Part shown: piece after piece, positions 60,953-64,000 of the stretch
Numbering within the stretch: the first letter of the stretch is position 1
How the letters are laid out: every line of letters begins with the position of its first letter
Assembly (NCBI GenBank): GCA_002478265.1
Contig: DLNC01000025.1
Location: 102,430-166,429 of the forward strand
Length of the DNA: 64,000 bases
Reading direction: 5' to 3'
From: Syntrophaceae bacterium UBA7520
GTDB taxonomy: Bacteria; Desulfobacterota; Syntrophia; Syntrophales; Smithellaceae
The notes under the pieces: generated by a model
What the model saw: only the letters and a program-made list of their open reading frames with translations
Told to the model about the DNA's origin: nothing
Database searches by the model: none
Made by a program: the position numbers and the translations under genes

Positions 60953-61762
60953 ATGGTTAAAGCTGTTGTTACCGGCGCCGGCGGAAGAATGGGTGGAAGA
61001 ATCATCAGCCTGATCGCCCCTCTTTCGGATATAAAAGTTGTCGCCGCGGTGGAAGTCGCCCGCCATCCGATTGTGGGCCGTGATGTCGGCCAGGCTCTTG
61101 GCCTGGGCCAAACGGGAATATTGGTCTGCGATAAATTAGCTGACTGCATCGAGCAGGCCGATGTGGTGATTGATTTTACCAATCACGAAGCTTCGCTGCG
61201 CTATCTGAAAATAGCGGGAGAAAACAAACGCGCCATTGTTATCGGCTCTACCGGATTCACTTCCGAAGAGATGAAGGAAGTAAAGGAGCTGGCAAAGAAC
61301 GCGCGTTGTGTTCTTTCCCCCAACATGAGCGTGGGTGTAAACGTGCTCTGGAAGGTGCTGGAAGAATGCTCCGGCATTCTGGGCGATGATTATGATGTGG
61401 AAATAATTGAGGCCCATCATCATCTGAAAAAAGACGCGCCCAGCGGGACGGCCATGTATATGGCGCAAATCATTGCCGATAAGTTAGGCCGTGATCTGGA
61501 GAAAGACGCTGTTTATACGCGGCGCGGCATGATTGGCGAAAGGACGAAAAGGGAAATAGGCATCCAGACCATTCGCGCGGGAGATATTGTCGGCGAGCAT
61601 ACGGTGATTTTTGGCGGCGTGGGAGAAAGGCTGGAGTTTATTCACCGGGCGCAAAGCAGAGATAATTTTGCCAAAGGCGCGATTCGCGCGGCCAAGTGGA
61701 TTGTCAACCAGAAAAACGGTCTGTATGATATGCAGGATGTCTTAGGCCTGCGCCGAAGATAA
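60953..61762 (+). CDS. dapB: 4-hydroxy-tetrahydrodipicolinate reductase
   Basis: Uses NAD(P)H to reduce the DapA product to tetrahydrodipicolinate. 269 residues: VTGAGGRMGGRI (nucleotide loop), STGFT, EAHHHLKKDAPSGTA with the catalytic His and Lys. AAGGAGAT lies 8-15 nt upstream of ATG 60953. Confidence 0.96.
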   Translation: MVKAVVTGAGGRMGGRIISLIAPLSDIKVVAAVEVARHPIVGRDVGQALGLGQTGILVCDKLADCIEQADVVIDFTNHEASLRYLKIAGENKRAIVIGSTGFTSEEMKEVKELAKNARCVLSPNMSVGVNVLWKVLEECSGILGDDYDVEIIEAHHHLKKDAPSGTAMYMAQIIADKLGRDLEKDAVYTRRGMIGERTKREIGIQTIRAGDIVGEHTVIFGGVGERLEFIHRAQSRDNFAKGAIRAAKWIVNQKNGLYDMQDVLGLRRR

Positions 61763-61773
61763 TTCTTTTAACA

Positions 61774-62265
61774 TTGCAACGCATCATCTGCCATATAGGA
61801 ATTGGCTCCAATATAGGAGATGCTTTACAAAATTGCCAACGTGCTGTAGAAGAAATTTGTCATATTGAAACAGTGTCGCTGATTGCTCATTCGTCCTTTT
61901 ACCGGACGGAGCCGATAGGAGATATAGATCAGGATTATTTTGTAAACGCGGCGGTGGAGATTGCCACCACTCTTCAAGCGCGGGAGTTATTAAAAGCGCT
62001 GGAGGCAGTTGAAAGAAAAATGGGTCGGGTCAGAATGCTAAAAGGAGGCCCGCGGATAATTGATTTGGATATTCTGTTTTACGGTCAGGCCGTGATTAAT
62101 GAAGGGGATTTAGTGATTCCTCACCCGGAATTGCACAGGCGCCGTTTTGTGCTGGCACCGCTTTGCGAGATTGCCTCCTATGTAATCCACCCGGTTTATG
62201 GCGTTTCCGTAAGAGGATTGCTCGATAGGCTGGAAGACGACAAAAGCGTGACGAAAATTGAATAA
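61774..62265 (+). CDS. folK: 2-amino-4-hydroxy-6-hydroxymethyldihydropteridine diphosphokinase
   Basis: Folate synthesis: pyrophosphorylates hydroxymethyldihydropterin. 163 residues: HIGIGSNIGD, SSFYRTEPIG, and signature GPRIIDLDILFYG. Start TTG 61774 with no strong ribosome site, 11 nt after dapB. Other folate genes are not in the window. Confidence 0.95.
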   Translation: MQRIICHIGIGSNIGDALQNCQRAVEEICHIETVSLIAHSSFYRTEPIGDIDQDYFVNAAVEIATTLQARELLKALEAVERKMGRVRMLKGGPRIIDLDILFYGQAVINEGDLVIPHPELHRRRFVLAPLCEIASYVIHPVYGVSVRGLLDRLEDDKSVTKIE

Positions 62266-62289
62266 TCAATGATCATAATAGGTTAGATA

Positions 62290-62553
62290 ATGTTTTTTCG
62301 CGCAGTAATTTTTTTAATCTTGATTTTTCTTCTTTATAAAGTGCTGAAATCGTTTCAGGAAAACCGGTTGGTCAAAGATAAAGATGGAAAAAGCGCTTCA
62401 CCGCGGATTGCCGGTGAAGATTTGGTGGAAGATCCTGTATGCCACAGGCATATCCCGGTTAGCCAGGCTTTCAAAAAAGATATCGCGGGGAAAGCTCATT
62501 ATTTTTGTGGCAAAGACTGTCTGGAAAAATATATATCTGCAAATCAGAGATAG
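62290..62553 (+). CDS. Small membrane protein with YHS/TRASH-like metal-binding domain
   Basis: 87 residues. A single N-terminal membrane helix (about 3-20) and a soluble YHS-like domain (about 48-84) with DPVCHRHIPVSQA and YFCGKDCLEKY: Cys51, Cys73 and Cys77 plus His residues could bind a metal such as copper or iron. Such small proteins occur alone in Desulfobacterota; function unknown. Separate from folK by 24 nt, and 17 nt ahead of the aldolase gene. Confidence 0.82.
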   Translation: MFFRAVIFLILIFLLYKVLKSFQENRLVKDKDGKSASPRIAGEDLVEDPVCHRHIPVSQAFKKDIAGKAHYFCGKDCLEKYISANQR

Positions 62554-62570
62554 ATTATTATGGAGGGGCC

Positions 62571-63215
62571 ATGAAGTTTTTTATTGATACCGCCAATATT
62601 GAAGAAATCAAAGAAGGACTGAAGCTGGGTATGGTGGATGGTGTTACCACCAATCCATCGCTTATTGCCAAAGAAAAAAAAGGTTTTGAAATTGTTATTA
62701 AGGAAATCCTAAATAATGTTGCCGGACCGGTGAGTCTGGAAGTGGTAAGCATGGAAGCAAAAACGATGTTTGAAGAAGGCAAAAGACTTGCCGGGTGGGG
62801 GAAAAATGTCGTTATCAAGGTTCCCCTTTGTACCGAGGGGCTAAAGGCGACAAAAATGTTCGCTGACGCGGGTATTGACGTTAATCAGACGCTGATATTT
62901 TCGCCGCTACAGGCGCTGATGGCTGCCAAAGCCGGCGCGCGTTATGTCAGTCCTTTTGTGGGGCGCCTGGATGATATCGCGCACGATGGCATGGAACTTG
63001 TCGAACAGATTTTAGAAATATTTGACAATTACGAATATGAAACGGAAGTAATCGTCGCCAGCGTCAGACATCCGCGGCATGTACTGGAAGCGGCAATGAT
63101 GGGCGCGGATATCGCCACCATTCCTTTTAAAGTCATCACCCAATTGGCCCAGCATCCGCTGACGGATCGGGGTATAGAAATGTTTCTGGAAGACTGGAAA
63201 AAAGTTCCTAAATAA
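62571..63215 (+). CDS. fsa: Fructose-6-phosphate aldolase / small transaldolase
   Basis: 214 residues of the short TalC/FSA group: MKFFIDTANIEEIKEG, DGVTTNPSLIAKE, NVVIKVPLCTEGLKA with the Schiff-base Lys (about 84). Acts in pentose phosphate/hexose interconversion; transaldolase and aldolase activities cannot be told apart by sequence. ATG 62571, GGAGGGG 2-9 nt upstream; an in-frame extension into the YHS gene is rejected. Confidence 0.94.
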   Translation: MKFFIDTANIEEIKEGLKLGMVDGVTTNPSLIAKEKKGFEIVIKEILNNVAGPVSLEVVSMEAKTMFEEGKRLAGWGKNVVIKVPLCTEGLKATKMFADAGIDVNQTLIFSPLQALMAAKAGARYVSPFVGRLDDIAHDGMELVEQILEIFDNYEYETEVIVASVRHPRHVLEAAMMGADIATIPFKVITQLAQHPLTDRGIEMFLEDWKKVPK

Positions 63216-63235
63216 TATTAAGTCATTAGGTAAAG

Positions 63236-63811
63236 ATGTTGCTGAAAAAAGAAGTTTTTAATTTGCCGAACATAATCACCCTGATCAGAATAGGCATGGT
63301 TCCTTTTCTTTTCACGTTGCTTCTTTGGCCGGGAAAATTTTGGAGTTTGGTTCTGGCAATCTTATTTGTGCTTGCTTCGCTGACAGATCTGATTGATGGA
63401 TACATCGCCCGTAAGTATTCGCTTGTCACAACTTTGGGAAAATTTTTGGATCCGATGGCGGATAAGCTGATTGTTAATTCAGCGATGATTTTGATGATTC
63501 CCATCGGCCGCATTGACGCCTGGATTGTGGCCATCATCATCATCCGCGATTTTCTCGTAGATGGAATTCGTTCCATTGCTTCCACGGACGGCATGTATAT
63601 TCAGGCAAGTGAATGGGGAAAGAAAAAGACTTTGGCGCAATCAATTGCGATTACGGCGCTGATCATCCATTACCCATTTTTTGGTATTGACGCGCACTTT
63701 GTCGGAACGATAATTTTATACGTTGCGCTCTTTCTCACCATTATTTCCGGGTTGGATTATTTCATAAAGTATTACCGCTATAAATCGCAATCAAAAGAAA
63801 ATTCGGCCTGA
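63236..63811 (+). CDS. pgsA: CDP-diacylglycerol-glycerol-3-phosphate 3-phosphatidyltransferase
   Basis: Commits CDP-diacylglycerol to phosphatidylglycerol. 191 residues with about five membrane helices and the CDP-alcohol motif DLIDGYIARKYSLVTTLGKFLDPMADK (Asp-Gly...Ala-Arg...Gly...Asp...Asp). Starts NLPNIITLIRIG, typical for PgsA. With psd and pssA it covers the main phospholipid head-group pathways. AGG precedes ATG 63236 only weakly. Confidence 0.93.
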   Translation: MLLKKEVFNLPNIITLIRIGMVPFLFTLLLWPGKFWSLVLAILFVLASLTDLIDGYIARKYSLVTTLGKFLDPMADKLIVNSAMILMIPIGRIDAWIVAIIIIRDFLVDGIRSIASTDGMYIQASEWGKKKTLAQSIAITALIIHYPFFGIDAHFVGTIILYVALFLTIISGLDYFIKYYRYKSQSKENSA

Positions 63812-63915
63812 AGATCTGATAAGTAAGACAAAGATTGCAAACGTTTGTTGTTCGTTTAACATTAAACTTCCGGCAGTTAATTGATTAATTATAACGGGAA
63901 ACGGGCATTTTTTTA

Positions 63916-63943
63916 TTGACAAGATACTTCCTTTTACGATAGT
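63916..63943 (+). promoter_or_regulatory. Promoter of tRNA-Gly
   Basis: TTGACA (63916-63921), 16-nt spacer, GATAGT (63938-63943). The tRNA 5' end at 63962 lies about 10 nt after the predicted start. Confidence 0.5.
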
Positions 63944-63961
63944 AACTTGGCGCTTTTACGA

Positions 63962-64000
63962 GCGGGCGTAACTCAGCGGTAGAGTGCTACCTTGCCAAGG
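63962..64000 (+). tRNA. tRNA-Gly (anticodon GCC), cut by the window edge
   Basis: First 39 nt: acceptor GCGGGCG, D arm ACTC-AGCGGTA-GAGT, anticodon stem CTACC and loop TTGCCAA, with the 3' half beyond the window. The anticodon is GCC. Confidence 0.9.

Overview
The window reads as a stretch of the core chromosome of a Gram-negative bacterium, most likely a member of the Desulfobacterota (former Deltaproteobacteria), perhaps a Syntrophus/Smithella-like syntroph. This is inferred from gene content and order (rapZ at the left end, bifunctional Rel, xerC-hslV-hslU, argBDFGH-lipoprotein-dapA-dapB, an acetyl-CoA hydrolase/GNAT fusion, an EF-G-like GTPase next to MogA) and from OmpA-type and M23 envelope proteins. 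Coding density is very high, many genes overlap by 1-8 nt, and TTG/GTG starts are common. I see no phage, transposase, CRISPR array or defence island, and no gene-free stretch longer than about 280 nt.

Layout. 1-13.0 kb: tail of an unidentified gene, rapZ, an M23 peptidase on the minus strand, then coaBC, family-4 UDG, a NfeD-protease/SPFH/LiaF-like membrane module, an aminotransferase, a TPR protein and a secreted retropepsin-like protein; minus-strand acyP, ligA and a small unknown gene. 12.5-14.3 kb: four small plus-strand genes (YfcE-type phosphoesterase, HIT, LapA-like, Mut7-C). 14.4-23.0 kb: minus-strand mogA/EF-G-like pair, a transglutaminase-ABC ATPase-permease operon, and the acetyl-CoA hydrolase/GNAT fusion. 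23.2-35.7 kb: plus-strand psd-pssA-rsmD-coaD-aspC, a PurF-like protein that lacks the nucleophilic cysteine, ispG-proS-rel, amidase-rph-rdgB-tRNA-Pro. 35.8-43.8 kb: minus-strand OmpA lipoprotein, phosphohexomutase, HAD, Nudix, alpha/beta hydrolase, tRNA-Met, an FG-GAP protein and a hemolysin III homologue. 44-54 kb: purB, (minus) nadB, tsaD, rsmA, miaB, a bifunctional-nuclease-domain protein, xerC, hslV, hslU. 54-64 kb: a long co-directional run argB-D-F-G-H, lipoprotein, dapA, dapB, folK, YHS protein, fructose-6-phosphate aldolase/transaldolase, pgsA, and the 5' part of tRNA-Gly.

How it fits together. The genes serve CoA synthesis (coaBC, coaD), phosphatidylethanolamine and phosphatidylglycerol synthesis (psd, pssA, pgsA), arginine and lysine/peptidoglycan precursors, NAD (nadB), isoprenoids (ispG), purines (purB), translation and RNA modification (proS, tsaD, miaB, rsmA, rsmD, rph), stringent response (rel), proteolysis (hslUV) and envelope upkeep. 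Several sigma70-like promoters can be read directly, the best being a TTGACT-17-TATAAT promoter ahead of the transglutaminase/ABC operon and a TTGACA-17-TATACT promoter ahead of the acetyl-CoA hydrolase/GNAT gene.

I found no clear new multi-gene system. The best candidates for follow-up are the cysteine-less PurF-like protein, the transglutaminase-ABC exporter operon with its duplicated -10 element, the EF-G-like/MogA pair with an upstream palindrome, the Nudix enzyme with an interrupted Nudix box, and HslV with an unusual N-terminal extension.
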